Shown piece after piece: positions 8,759 through 15,570 of a DNA stretch of 64,000 nt. Position 1 is the first letter of the stretch. Each line of letters opens with the position of its first letter. The stretch covers positions 3,658,001 through 3,722,000 of the forward strand of contig NZ_CP040709.1 in the NCBI RefSeq assembly GCF_005952805.1, in the 5' to 3' direction. The position numbers were made by a program, and so were the translations under genes. This DNA is from Inhella inkyongensis. Its GTDB lineage: Bacteria; Pseudomonadota; Gammaproteobacteria; Burkholderiales; Burkholderiaceae_C. The notes beneath the pieces were generated by a model. That model saw only the letters and a program-made list of their open reading frames with translations. It made no database searches and was not told the DNA's origin.

Positions 8759-9733
8759 ATGTCCGACCAAGAACAAGATTTGTCCAAGACAAAAATGCAA
8801 AACGTCGAGCCCGGCCTGGGCATCGCGGCGGTCGAGCGCGACACCGGCCTGTCCAAAGACCTGCTGCGGGTGTGGGAGCGCCGCTATGGCTTTCCGCAGC
8901 CCGCCCGCGACGCCCAGGGCGAGCGCCTCTATCCGGCCGAGCAGGTGCAGAGGCTGCGGTTGGTCAAGCGCTTGCTGGACGCCGGCCAGCGTCCGCATCG
9001 CGTGGTCGCCCTGCCCGAGTCCGAGCTGCAGGCACAACTGCAACTGCTGCAGGCGCCGGTGGCATCGAGCAAACAGCTACCCGGCGCCGACCTGTCCGTC
9101 CTGGATGCCCACCTCCAGCCCCTGAAGCAGCACCGCTCGCACGACTTGATGGAGGGGCTGCAGACCGAATTGCTGCGGCGCGGGCTCAAGGGCTTCGTCA
9201 TCGAGTTGCTGGCGCCCCTGGTCGGGCGGGTGGGCGAGCTATGGGCCCAGGGCGAGCTCCAGATCCACGAGGAGCATCTGTTTTCCGAATTGGTCAAGCA
9301 GCTGCTGCACCGCGCCATCGCCCAGTTGGGCGGCGCCCAAACTGCGGCTCCGCGCGTGCTGCTTTCCACCCTGCCGGGTGAGGAACATGGGTTGGGCCTG
9401 CTGATGGTGCAGGCCTTGCTCACCGCCGAAGGCTGCAACTGCATCTCGCTGGGCCTGCAAACCCCGGCCGCCGAACTGGCCCAGGCCTGCGCACGCCACC
9501 GCGCCGACGCCCTGGCCCTGAGCTTTTCTCGCTACGCCAGCGCCGCCTTGGTGGAAGACGGTTTGCAGGCCCTGCGCGCCGGCCTGCCCGCTGGCTGCGA
9601 ACTCTGGCTAGGCGGCAGCGCCGCCGTACTGCGCCGCCCTGCCCTGCAGCGCCAGGCCGATCTGCGCATCGGCACCGAACTGTCGGCCTTGGCCGTCTGG
9701 GTGCAGGACTGGCGTCAGCAGCGCAGCGCGTAA
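8759..9733 (+). CDS. litR: MerR-type cobalamin-binding photoreceptor regulator (LitR/CarH family)
   Basis: A 324-residue regulator. Residues ~20-90 are a MerR winged helix (GIAAVERDTGLSKDLLRVWERRYGFP, ERLYPAEQVQRLRLVKRLLDAG). A four-helix region follows and then a Rossmann-like B12-binding domain (~195-315). Both photoreceptor hallmarks are present: W162-x9-E172-H173 in the helical region and E208-x-H210-x-x-G213 at the start of the B12 domain. In CarH/LitR proteins these place adenosylcobalamin, and light breaks the Co-C bond and releases DNA. It is divergent from the gpx operon, its probable target. The start at 8759 has a weak ribosome site; ATG 8795 is an alternative. Confidence 0.88.
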   Translation: MSDQEQDLSKTKMQNVEPGLGIAAVERDTGLSKDLLRVWERRYGFPQPARDAQGERLYPAEQVQRLRLVKRLLDAGQRPHRVVALPESELQAQLQLLQAPVASSKQLPGADLSVLDAHLQPLKQHRSHDLMEGLQTELLRRGLKGFVIELLAPLVGRVGELWAQGELQIHEEHLFSELVKQLLHRAIAQLGGAQTAAPRVLLSTLPGEEHGLGLLMVQALLTAEGCNCISLGLQTPAAELAQACARHRADALALSFSRYASAALVEDGLQALRAGLPAGCELWLGGSAAVLRRPALQRQADLRIGTELSALAVWVQDWRQQRSA

Positions 9734-9786
9734 TGCTGCGCCGCAGCATCCCCTTCTAGAATGCCCGCTCTAAACCGAGGCCTGCC

Positions 9787-10641
9787 ATGCTGTATCCCGA
9801 ACTCTTCAAGCAACTCGAAGCCGTGCGCTGGAATATGGAGCGCGACATCCCCTGGGACCGCTTCGACCCCGCCCAGCTCAGCGACGAGCAGGCCCAGACC
9901 ATCAAGATGAACGCCATCACCGAGTGGGCGGCGCTGCCGGCCACCGAGATGTTCCTGCGCGACAACCGCGACGACAGCGACTTCTCCGCCTTCATGTCGG
10001 TCTGGTTCTTTGAAGAACAGAAGCACAGCCTGGTGCTGATGGAGTACCTGCGCCGCTTCCGCCCCGACCTGGTGCCCACCGAGCAAGAGTTGCACGAAGT
10101 GCGCTTCGAGTTCGACCCCGCGCCCGCGCTCGAAACCCTGATGCTGCACTTCTGCGGCGAAATCCGCCTGAACCACTGGTACCGCCGTGCCGCCGAGTGG
10201 CATACCGAGCCGGTCATCAAGGCCATCTACGAAACCCTGGCACGCGACGAAGCCCGCCACGGCGGCGCCTACCTGCGCTACATGAAGCAGGCCATGAGCC
10301 GCTTCGGCGACGAAGCCCGTGCGGCGTTTGCCAAGGTGGGCGTGCTGATGGCCAGCGCCCGCCGCACCGCGCAGGCCCTGCACCCCACCAATCTGCATGT
10401 GAACGCCAAGCTCTTCCCTCGCGACACCATCCAGAGCCGCCTGCCCGACCCGGCCTGGCTGGAAGCCTGGCTGGACAAGCAGATCCAGTTCGACGCCGTG
10501 TGGGAGAACAAGGTGGTGGAGCGCATCCTGCACAACATGAGCCTGCTGATGGAGCGCAGCTTCGCCTCGGTGCAGGAGCTCAACCGCTTCCGCAAGGAAA
10601 TGATGGCCAAGGTCGGCACGCCGCCGTTGGCCCCAGCCTGA
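9787..10641 (+). CDS. Ferritin-like di-iron protein
   Basis: A 284-residue, almost wholly helical protein with a four-helix di-iron pattern: ITEWAALPATEMFLRD, FEEQKHSLV (ExxxH-type ligand helix), then LHFCGEIRLNHWYRRA and LARDEARHGGAYL (DEARH ligand helix). This resembles acyl-ACP-desaturase-like or ferritin-like proteins of unknown substrate. It follows the LitR-like gene by 53 bp. A TAGAAT (9757-9762) may be a -10 box for its own promoter, and a strong terminator follows. A redox role on acyl chains would fit the adjoining lipid operon but is inference. Confidence 0.8.
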   Translation: MLYPELFKQLEAVRWNMERDIPWDRFDPAQLSDEQAQTIKMNAITEWAALPATEMFLRDNRDDSDFSAFMSVWFFEEQKHSLVLMEYLRRFRPDLVPTEQELHEVRFEFDPAPALETLMLHFCGEIRLNHWYRRAAEWHTEPVIKAIYETLARDEARHGGAYLRYMKQAMSRFGDEARAAFAKVGVLMASARRTAQALHPTNLHVNAKLFPRDTIQSRLPDPAWLEAWLDKQIQFDAVWENKVVERILHNMSLLMERSFASVQELNRFRKEMMAKVGTPPLAPA

Positions 10642-10657
10642 CCTATCGCACCGAAAA

Positions 10658-10684
10658 CAAACGCCCGGCAAGCCGGGCGTTTTC
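10658..10684 (+). terminator. Rho-independent terminator after the ferritin-like gene
   Basis: A perfect 9-bp GC-rich stem ACGCCCGGC / GCCGGGCGT (10661-10669 with 10672-10680), extendable by A-T pairs, flanked by an A-rich 5' side and a T-run. It lies 20 bases after the stop at 10641. The A/T flanks suit termination in both directions. Confidence 0.9.
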
Positions 10685-10717
10685 ATTGGTGCGCTGTCTC
10701 CTGAGCAAGCCGCCTTG

Positions 10718-10872
10718 ATCAAGCAGCCGCCGCGGAACCGGCTTTGCCGGGCCGCTGGCGGCGCCAAGGCACAGAGGCCTTGGCCTTCGTGAGGCTTGAG
10801 CAGTCCTCAGGACTGCCCAAGTCCGCACTCAGCTCCCTGGGGGAGGCGCCGCAGGCGCTTCGGGGGGGTTAA
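10718..10872. repeat. Dispersed GC-rich intergenic repeat, copy 1 (with 69-bp insert)
   Basis: This block matches 53144-53230. It opens ATCAAGC(A/G)GCCGCCGCGG, continues through AACCGGCTTTGCCGGGCCG and GGCGGCGCC, and ends GGAGGCGCCGCAGGCGCTTCGGGGGGGT. Copy 1 has about 69 extra bases in the middle, which hold a near-perfect palindrome: GCAGTCCT-C-AGGACTGC at 10800-10816 with flanking TTG/CAA. Several nested hairpins form. The unit abuts the stop codon of a minus-strand gene in both places. A REP-like or terminator role at gene ends is likely. Confidence 0.8.
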
Positions 10873-11810
10873 ATCATGTGCTTGCGCTTGTAGACCAGGG
10901 CGGCGAAGCACAGACCGGCGATCAGCAACCCGGACACGAACTGCGCGCTGGCCAGGGCCTGAAGCTGGTTGCCGATGTCAGCGCCGACGATCTGCCAGAT
11001 TTGGCCCAGGTCCATGCCGCGGATGCCCTTGCCGTCACCGCCTGCCGCCATCCATTGCTGGGGATGCGAGACGAAGAAGGCTTGGCTCATGCCTTCCGCG
11101 TGAGCCTTCAGCCAGGGCCGCACGAAGTCACGGGTGGCCGGCAGATTGCCCAGCACTACACCCGCCACCACCACCGCCGGCACACCCAAGCGCTTGAGCC
11201 AGGCGGAAGCCGCCATCAGCAGCAGCACCAGGGGCGAAAGCCACAGCATGAAGAGCGACAGACCCACCACCAGGCGTACCAAGCCCGGCAGTAGCAGGCC
11301 GGCCACGGTGATCCATTGCACCTGAGCCAACGCCCCGAAGCCCCAGACCTTGACGACCGCGCAAGCGGCGATGACCAGACCCGACGCGACCCCGACACCG
11401 ATGGCCGCCAGGGGCACCAACAGGCAGTGCGCCAGCAAGGTGGCACCAATGTGCTCGCTGTGCGAGCCCGGCAGCGAGGTCCAGAACTCCAGCGAGCGGT
11501 CCTGCGCATCACGGCGTGCCAGACCCGATACCTGCAGCATCATCGCCAGCAGGGTCAGCGACAGAACGGCCATGGTGCTGAAGCCCCAGACCGCAGCGGC
11601 CAGCTTGCTGCTGAGCGCCAGATTGAGAACACTCCCGACTTCCTTCAGTTCATCGTCAGGCCCGAACTGCCAGTTGCCACCAAAGGGCATGGACAGCAGC
11701 GCGATTACCAAGGGCAGCGCCATCACCGCCAACCAACCCCAACGGTGCTGCATCCACTCGCGCTGCAGCAGGGTCTTGAATCGCATCGTTGCCACGTTTG
11801 CATTCGACAT
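10869..11810 (-). CDS. ABC-2 type transporter permease
   Basis: A 313-residue membrane protein with about six hydrophobic helices (first WGWLAVMALPLVIALLSM near residue 24). A large hydrophilic loop lies between the last two, as in ABC-2 permeases of the YtrC/YtrD or NatB kind. It follows the ATPase gene by 13 bp and would form the membrane part of that transporter. The stop codon abuts the dispersed repeat. The substrate is unknown; regulation is by the GntR gene that starts the operon. Confidence 0.85.
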   Translation of the reverse strand: MSNANVATMRFKTLLQREWMQHRWGWLAVMALPLVIALLSMPFGGNWQFGPDDELKEVGSVLNLALSSKLAAAVWGFSTMAVLSLTLLAMMLQVSGLARRDAQDRSLEFWTSLPGSHSEHIGATLLAHCLLVPLAAIGVGVASGLVIAACAVVKVWGFGALAQVQWITVAGLLLPGLVRLVVGLSLFMLWLSPLVLLLMAASAWLKRLGVPAVVVAGVVLGNLPATRDFVRPWLKAHAEGMSQAFFVSHPQQWMAAGGDGKGIRGMDLGQIWQIVGADIGNQLQALASAQFVSGLLIAGLCFAALVYKRKHMI

Positions 11811-11823
11811 CTTGTTCTCCTTC

Positions 11824-12702
11824 TCAGGCGCGCGGCGCCAGTTCGGGCTTGCGGGTCAAGGCCACAAACAGATCCACCAGACTGGGGCGGAAGCGCTGGC
11901 CCAGTTGCTCCACATGGGGCGGCACAGCGCCGTCGAACAGGGCGGCCGGCTTGCCGCCCATCGAGCGGTAGCGCAGCAGCGGGTGGGCGGCGGCCACCGC
12001 ATCGGCCGCCTCGGGGTCGTGGGCCAGGGCGTAGAAGCGGCTTTCCATCGCCTCCAGGCTCAGGTTCAGCACCAGCTTGCCCTCGTCCATCATCAGCACA
12101 TCGGTCAGCAGGGCCTCGATCTCCTCGACCTGGTGGGTCGAGATCAGCACGCTGCGCTCGCCGTCGCACCATTCGTCGATCAGCATCTCGTAAAAGCCCT
12201 TGCGGCTGATCACATCCAGCCCCAGGGTGGGTTCGTCCAGGATCATCAGCTTGGCGTCGATGGAGGCGATCAGCGCCAGATGCACCTGCACCGTCATGCC
12301 CTTGGAGAGGTTCTTGACCTTGTCATTCAGGCCCACCGAGGTGCGGCGGATCAGCTGACGGGCACGCTCGGCGCTGAAGTTGGGTTGCAGACCCGTCATC
12401 AGCGTGATCAGCTCCGACACGCGCGCCCAGCGCGGCAGCACCGCCACATCGGGGATGTAGCTCAACTCGGTCAGCAACTGGCTGCGCTCGGCCATCGGGT
12501 CCCGGCCCAACACCTTGAGCTGGCCCTCCACGCCCTTAATGCCCACCAGGGCCTTCATCAGCGAGGTCTTGCCCGCGCCGTTGTGGCCCAAGAGGCCCAC
12601 CACCCGGCCCTTGGGCAGGGTGAAGGAGACGTTGTCCACGGCCGTCTTGGCGCGGCCATAGCGCAGCGTCACGCCGCTGGCTTCGATCAGGTTCGTGCTC
12701 AT
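11824..12702 (-). CDS. ABC transporter ATP-binding protein (YtrB-like)
   Basis: A 292-residue ABC ATPase. Walker A is GHNGAGKTS, the signature is a divergent LSKGMTVQ, Walker B is LMILDEPTLGLD, and the switch His is in LISTHQVEE. The C-terminal ~70 residues are an extension. The start at 12702 overlaps the GntR stop as ATGA. With the downstream ABC-2 permease it forms a full transporter of the type often paired with YtrA-like GntR repressors and often responding to cell-envelope stress or antibiotics; that role is by analogy. Confidence 0.92.
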   Translation of the reverse strand: MSTNLIEASGVTLRYGRAKTAVDNVSFTLPKGRVVGLLGHNGAGKTSLMKALVGIKGVEGQLKVLGRDPMAERSQLLTELSYIPDVAVLPRWARVSELITLMTGLQPNFSAERARQLIRRTSVGLNDKVKNLSKGMTVQVHLALIASIDAKLMILDEPTLGLDVISRKGFYEMLIDEWCDGERSVLISTHQVEEIEALLTDVLMMDEGKLVLNLSLEAMESRFYALAHDPEAADAVAAAHPLLRYRSMGGKPAALFDGAVPPHVEQLGQRFRPSLVDLFVALTRKPELAPRA

Positions 12703-13052
12703 GCTTGCTCCCAGTTCAGATCCTTGGCCGACAGGCCCAGGCGGCGCAGGCGTTCGCGCAGCACCGGCCACTCGTCCTTCAAGAAGGCATCGCGCTCGCT
12801 GTGCATCAGCCGCTTGCGCGCACCCTCGGTCACATACATCCCCAGGCCCCGGCGCGGCTCCAGAAAGCCCTCGTCCACCAAGGACTGCAAGGCCCGGCTC
12901 ACGGTCAGGGGATTGATCAGGTACTGCTGCGCCAGCTGGCGCACCGAGGGCATCGGTTGCCCTTCGGCCGGCTCGCCGTCCATCAGCTGGCCGGCCAATT
13001 GCTGGGCCAGCTGCCGGTAAATCGGCGCCGTGTCGTTCCAGGTGCTGAGCAT
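12699..13052 (-). CDS. GntR-family regulator, YtrA subfamily
   Basis: A short (117-residue) GntR protein with a winged helix at residues ~8-80 (PIYRQLAQQLAGQLMDGE, PMPSVRQLAQQYLINPLTVSRALQSL, EGFLEPRRGLGMYV). It has only a ~40-residue helical C-terminus, the layout of the YtrA subgroup, and these usually repress their own operon. The start at 13052 gives the canonical N-terminus. It leads a three-gene operon with the ABC ATPase and permease, overlapping the ATPase by 4 bp. Confidence 0.9.
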   Translation of the reverse strand: MLSTWNDTAPIYRQLAQQLAGQLMDGEPAEGQPMPSVRQLAQQYLINPLTVSRALQSLVDEGFLEPRRGLGMYVTEGARKRLMHSERDAFLKDEWPVLRERLRRLGLSAKDLNWEQA

Positions 13053-13064
13053 AGGGGCTGCTCC

Positions 13065-13089
13065 GGTGTGTTGGTGATGTAGCACACTA
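13065..13089 (-). promoter_or_regulatory. Possible GntR operator upstream of the ABC operon
   Basis: On the plus strand GTGTG (13066-13070) and CACAC (13083-13087) form an inverted repeat with a 12-base centre, 13 bases upstream of the GntR start. Its position and symmetry suit autoregulation by a YtrA-type dimer, but no experimentally known consensus is matched here. Confidence 0.35.
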
Positions 13090-13234
13090 TGCCGGCCAAC
13101 CTGGGAGCCCTCATCCGGCGCACGATGCAGCGGGGCTTGGCGGGGATGAAATGCAGGAAACGCGGACAAACGGTCGGTCGGCTCGGCGCCAACTGCTGAC
13201 GGCCCGCCCCCAAGGCCAACCGCCACACGCCACC

Positions 13235-14383
13235 TCACCCAGCGGCGAACAGACCCGCGCGAGCGCCTCTCAAGAGTGTGCAAACCCCTGGGCTGCACGC
13301 CTGTTGCGCAGGCAACCAGGCCACCCCGAAGTCACCAAAGCCAGCCACACTGGCCACCGCGCCCGAGACTTCAATCTGAGGTCCGGCGCTGAGCGTGCCG
13401 GTGCTGGCACCGCTCATCAGCCGCGCGCCGGCCTCGCCAAAGGCGACCAGCAGTCCGCCACCCAGGGGCGCGATGTGCTGGGCAGGTCCAGGCAAAGCCT
13501 GGCGCTCGGGCGCCAGATCGGCATGACGCAGATTCAGGCGAGTGAGACTGGCCTCACCCGACTTCAGCAGCCAGAGAAAGTCGCCGGTCTGCGCAGCGTG
13601 CGGGCCACTCGTTTGTTCAAGCCGAGTACCGAGCGGGTGCGACGCTGGCCCGAGAACTGGACGCGCCGCATCGATGAGATCGATCGTCTGCAAGCCCGAG
13701 CCCCCATCCGCCGTACCGTAGACCAGGTGGGCGCGGGTGCCTTGCACCCGCAGTCGACCCAAAGGCAAGCCCTCGATCTGACTGACGGGGGTCGGCGTGC
13801 CGTCTATGCCAATGTCCAACACGAGCAGCCGAGCACGTGGCGCGGAGAAGAACTCGTCGACCGGGGGGCCCTGCAGGAGCAGCAGACGATCGCCCATCCA
13901 GGCCAGATCGATGAGGTCGGTTCCGAAGCGCTTGAGCCATCTGGGTTGCGTTGGCTCGCTGAAGTCGGCCATCACCATCTCAAGGCCAGAGGGCCTGCAA
14001 GTGCCCGCGCAGCCAGGCACCACCAGCGCCGCGACGCGGTGCTGATGAGCCGCCAGGGCCTGAATGGAATCCCGCCCACCGTTGAAGGACTGCAGGGGCA
14101 GGCTCCCCAGCAACTTGGGCTGACTGAGATTTGTGGCGTCGAGCGCCTGCAGCCCCGCCGACTCACCGTCCAGATAAAGCCGCCGACCGTGGGCCGTCGT
14201 CGCCAAACTCGACGCGGCGGACTGCGTGGCGTACTCGCCGAGCACTTTGAATGCGGGCGGTGGCGGCGGAGCTGGGGCCGGCGTCGGCACAGAGGCCGAC
14301 CCGGCAGAGCCCCCACAGGCCGCCAGCAGCGCCGGTGCACCCAGCCATGCGCCGGCCCGCGCAATCACCTGTCTTCTTTTCAT
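13235..14383 (-). CDS. Secreted beta-propeller-like (LVIVD-type) lipoprotein
   Basis: A 382-residue protein with a Tat/lipoprotein-type leader (MKRRQVIARAGAWLGAPALLAACGG, lipobox Cys23) and a Pro-rich spacer (PTPAPAPPPPP). The rest is a run of repeats of the kind YLDGESAGLQALDATNLSQPKLLG and LVLDIGIDGTPTPVSQIEGLPLG. That pattern, residues for ...LYVADG..L.V.D.S.P..P..LG, matches LVIVD-like seven-bladed propellers. It also has three pairs of Cys (CAGTC, and CSPGVC near the end), perhaps disulfides. No catalytic residues can be named. The function is unknown. Confidence 0.7.
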   Translation of the reverse strand: MKRRQVIARAGAWLGAPALLAACGGSAGSASVPTPAPAPPPPPAFKVLGEYATQSAASSLATTAHGRRLYLDGESAGLQALDATNLSQPKLLGSLPLQSFNGGRDSIQALAAHQHRVAALVVPGCAGTCRPSGLEMVMADFSEPTQPRWLKRFGTDLIDLAWMGDRLLLLQGPPVDEFFSAPRARLLVLDIGIDGTPTPVSQIEGLPLGRLRVQGTRAHLVYGTADGGSGLQTIDLIDAARPVLGPASHPLGTRLEQTSGPHAAQTGDFLWLLKSGEASLTRLNLRHADLAPERQALPGPAQHIAPLGGGLLVAFGEAGARLMSGASTGTLSAGPQIEVSGAVASVAGFGDFGVAWLPAQQACSPGVCTLLRGARAGLFAAG

Positions 14384-14538
14384 TGGATCTCCCTAGAGTC
14401 GGCGGCATTGCAGCACGTCAGGCACCCAAGCTTGCACGCCACCTCCCCCCAACTTTGGGGCTCGCCCCCAGCCAAGAAGCTGACGCCGAGTGGGAAAACG
14501 CGCCAGCGGTTACAAACGCGGCCCCACGGGAGAAACCC

Positions 14539-15009
14539 ATGCGCAACTTTCTGCCTTTTGCCCTTGCCGCGCTGAGCCTGCCGCTGGCCGCCGAGCCGGT
14601 CGGCGAGGTCTCGACCGCCTTCAAGCTGATCGGCCCCAATCACAAAGTCGTCGTGGAGGCCTATGACGATCCGCGTGTGCAGGGCGTGTCCTGCTATGTC
14701 TCACGCGCCAAGACCGGAGGGCTGTCGGGCGCCTTCGGCCTGGCCGAGGACCGCGCCGAGGCATCGATCGCCTGCCGCCAGGTGGGCGACATTGCATTCC
14801 CCAAGGGCCCGCTACCCCAGCAGGAAGAGGTATTCAGCGAACGCGCTTCCATCCTCTTCAAACGCCTGCGCGTGGTGCGCATGGTGGATGCGACGCGCAA
14901 CACCCTGGTCTACCTGACCTACACCGACCGGCTGATCGATGGCTCGCCGCAAAACAGCGTGACGGCCGTGCCGGTGCCGCGCTCAACCCTGGTGCCGGTG
15001 CAACGCTGA
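14539..15009 (+). CDS. creA: CreA family protein
   Basis: A 156-residue exported protein with a short signal peptide (MRNFLPFALAALSLPLAAEP). The CreA body is present: GEVSTAFKLIGPNHKVVVEAYDDPRVQGVSCYVSRAKTGG, then AEASIACRQVG and the end part VRMVDATRNTLVYLTYTDRLIDGSPQNS. CreA is conserved in proteobacteria and its function is unknown. GGGAG lies 7 bases before the ATG at 14539. The 3' end overlaps the convergent rhombosortase gene by 27 bp. Confidence 0.93.
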   Translation: MRNFLPFALAALSLPLAAEPVGEVSTAFKLIGPNHKVVVEAYDDPRVQGVSCYVSRAKTGGLSGAFGLAEDRAEASIACRQVGDIAFPKGPLPQQEEVFSERASILFKRLRVVRMVDATRNTLVYLTYTDRLIDGSPQNSVTAVPVPRSTLVPVQR

Positions 15010-15570
15010 GAACAAGCCGGCGACTCCCAGTGCAACGGCCGCACCCAGCGCATGCGCCAAGGGCACCGTCGCCATGCCGCCCCAGAGCGGCTCGTAACGC
15101 AAGGCCGGCCCCCAGGGTTGCTCGGCCAACAGCTTGAGCGCCAGCACGGCCAAAAAGGCCCAGCCGATGCGGCGCTCATGCGCGTTGCCGCGCAGCAGGC
15201 CCAGGCCCACCAGGGTGGCCGCCCCATGCAACAGGCCCGAAGCCCCGAAGTAGGCCGGCAGATCGGCACGCAGCGCCAGCAGGGCATGCATCAGCGGCCA
15301 GGCCAGACCCAGAGCGCACAGATCGCGCGCTTTCAGGCGCGCGCGCCAGCCCAGCCAGGCCAGCAGCAGCGCACCCAGGGCATTGGCCCCGGCATGCAGG
15401 GGCGAGCCATGGACCAGCGCACAGGTCCACAAGCGCCAGGGCTCCTGCCACAAGGTGTGGGCCTGCCATTGCCAGCGGGGCACCTCCAAGCCCAGGCCGG
15501 CCAGCGCGGCCAAGGCCAGCACGACCAGCGCCAGCGCCCAGTTCAAACCGACGGGAAGACCGCGTGCCAC
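14983..15570 (-). CDS. rrtA: Rhombosortase (rhomboid-family intramembrane protease)
   Basis: A 195-residue protein with about six membrane helices. It shows the rhombosortase layout: HGSPLHAGANALGALLLA (His and Asn), catalytic Ser in YFGASGLLHGAATL, and late His in AHALGAAVALGVAGL. Rhombosortases process proteins that carry a GlyGly-CTERM sorting signal; no such substrate is in this window. The GTG start at 15570 overlaps the end of glnE by 28 bp, so it is probably read from the glnE transcript. A TTG just downstream is a possible alternative start. Confidence 0.85.
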   Translation of the reverse strand: MARGLPVGLNWALALVVLALAALAGLGLEVPRWQWQAHTLWQEPWRLWTCALVHGSPLHAGANALGALLLAWLGWRARLKARDLCALGLAWPLMHALLALRADLPAYFGASGLLHGAATLVGLGLLRGNAHERRIGWAFLAVLALKLLAEQPWGPALRYEPLWGGMATVPLAHALGAAVALGVAGLFSALHRHQG

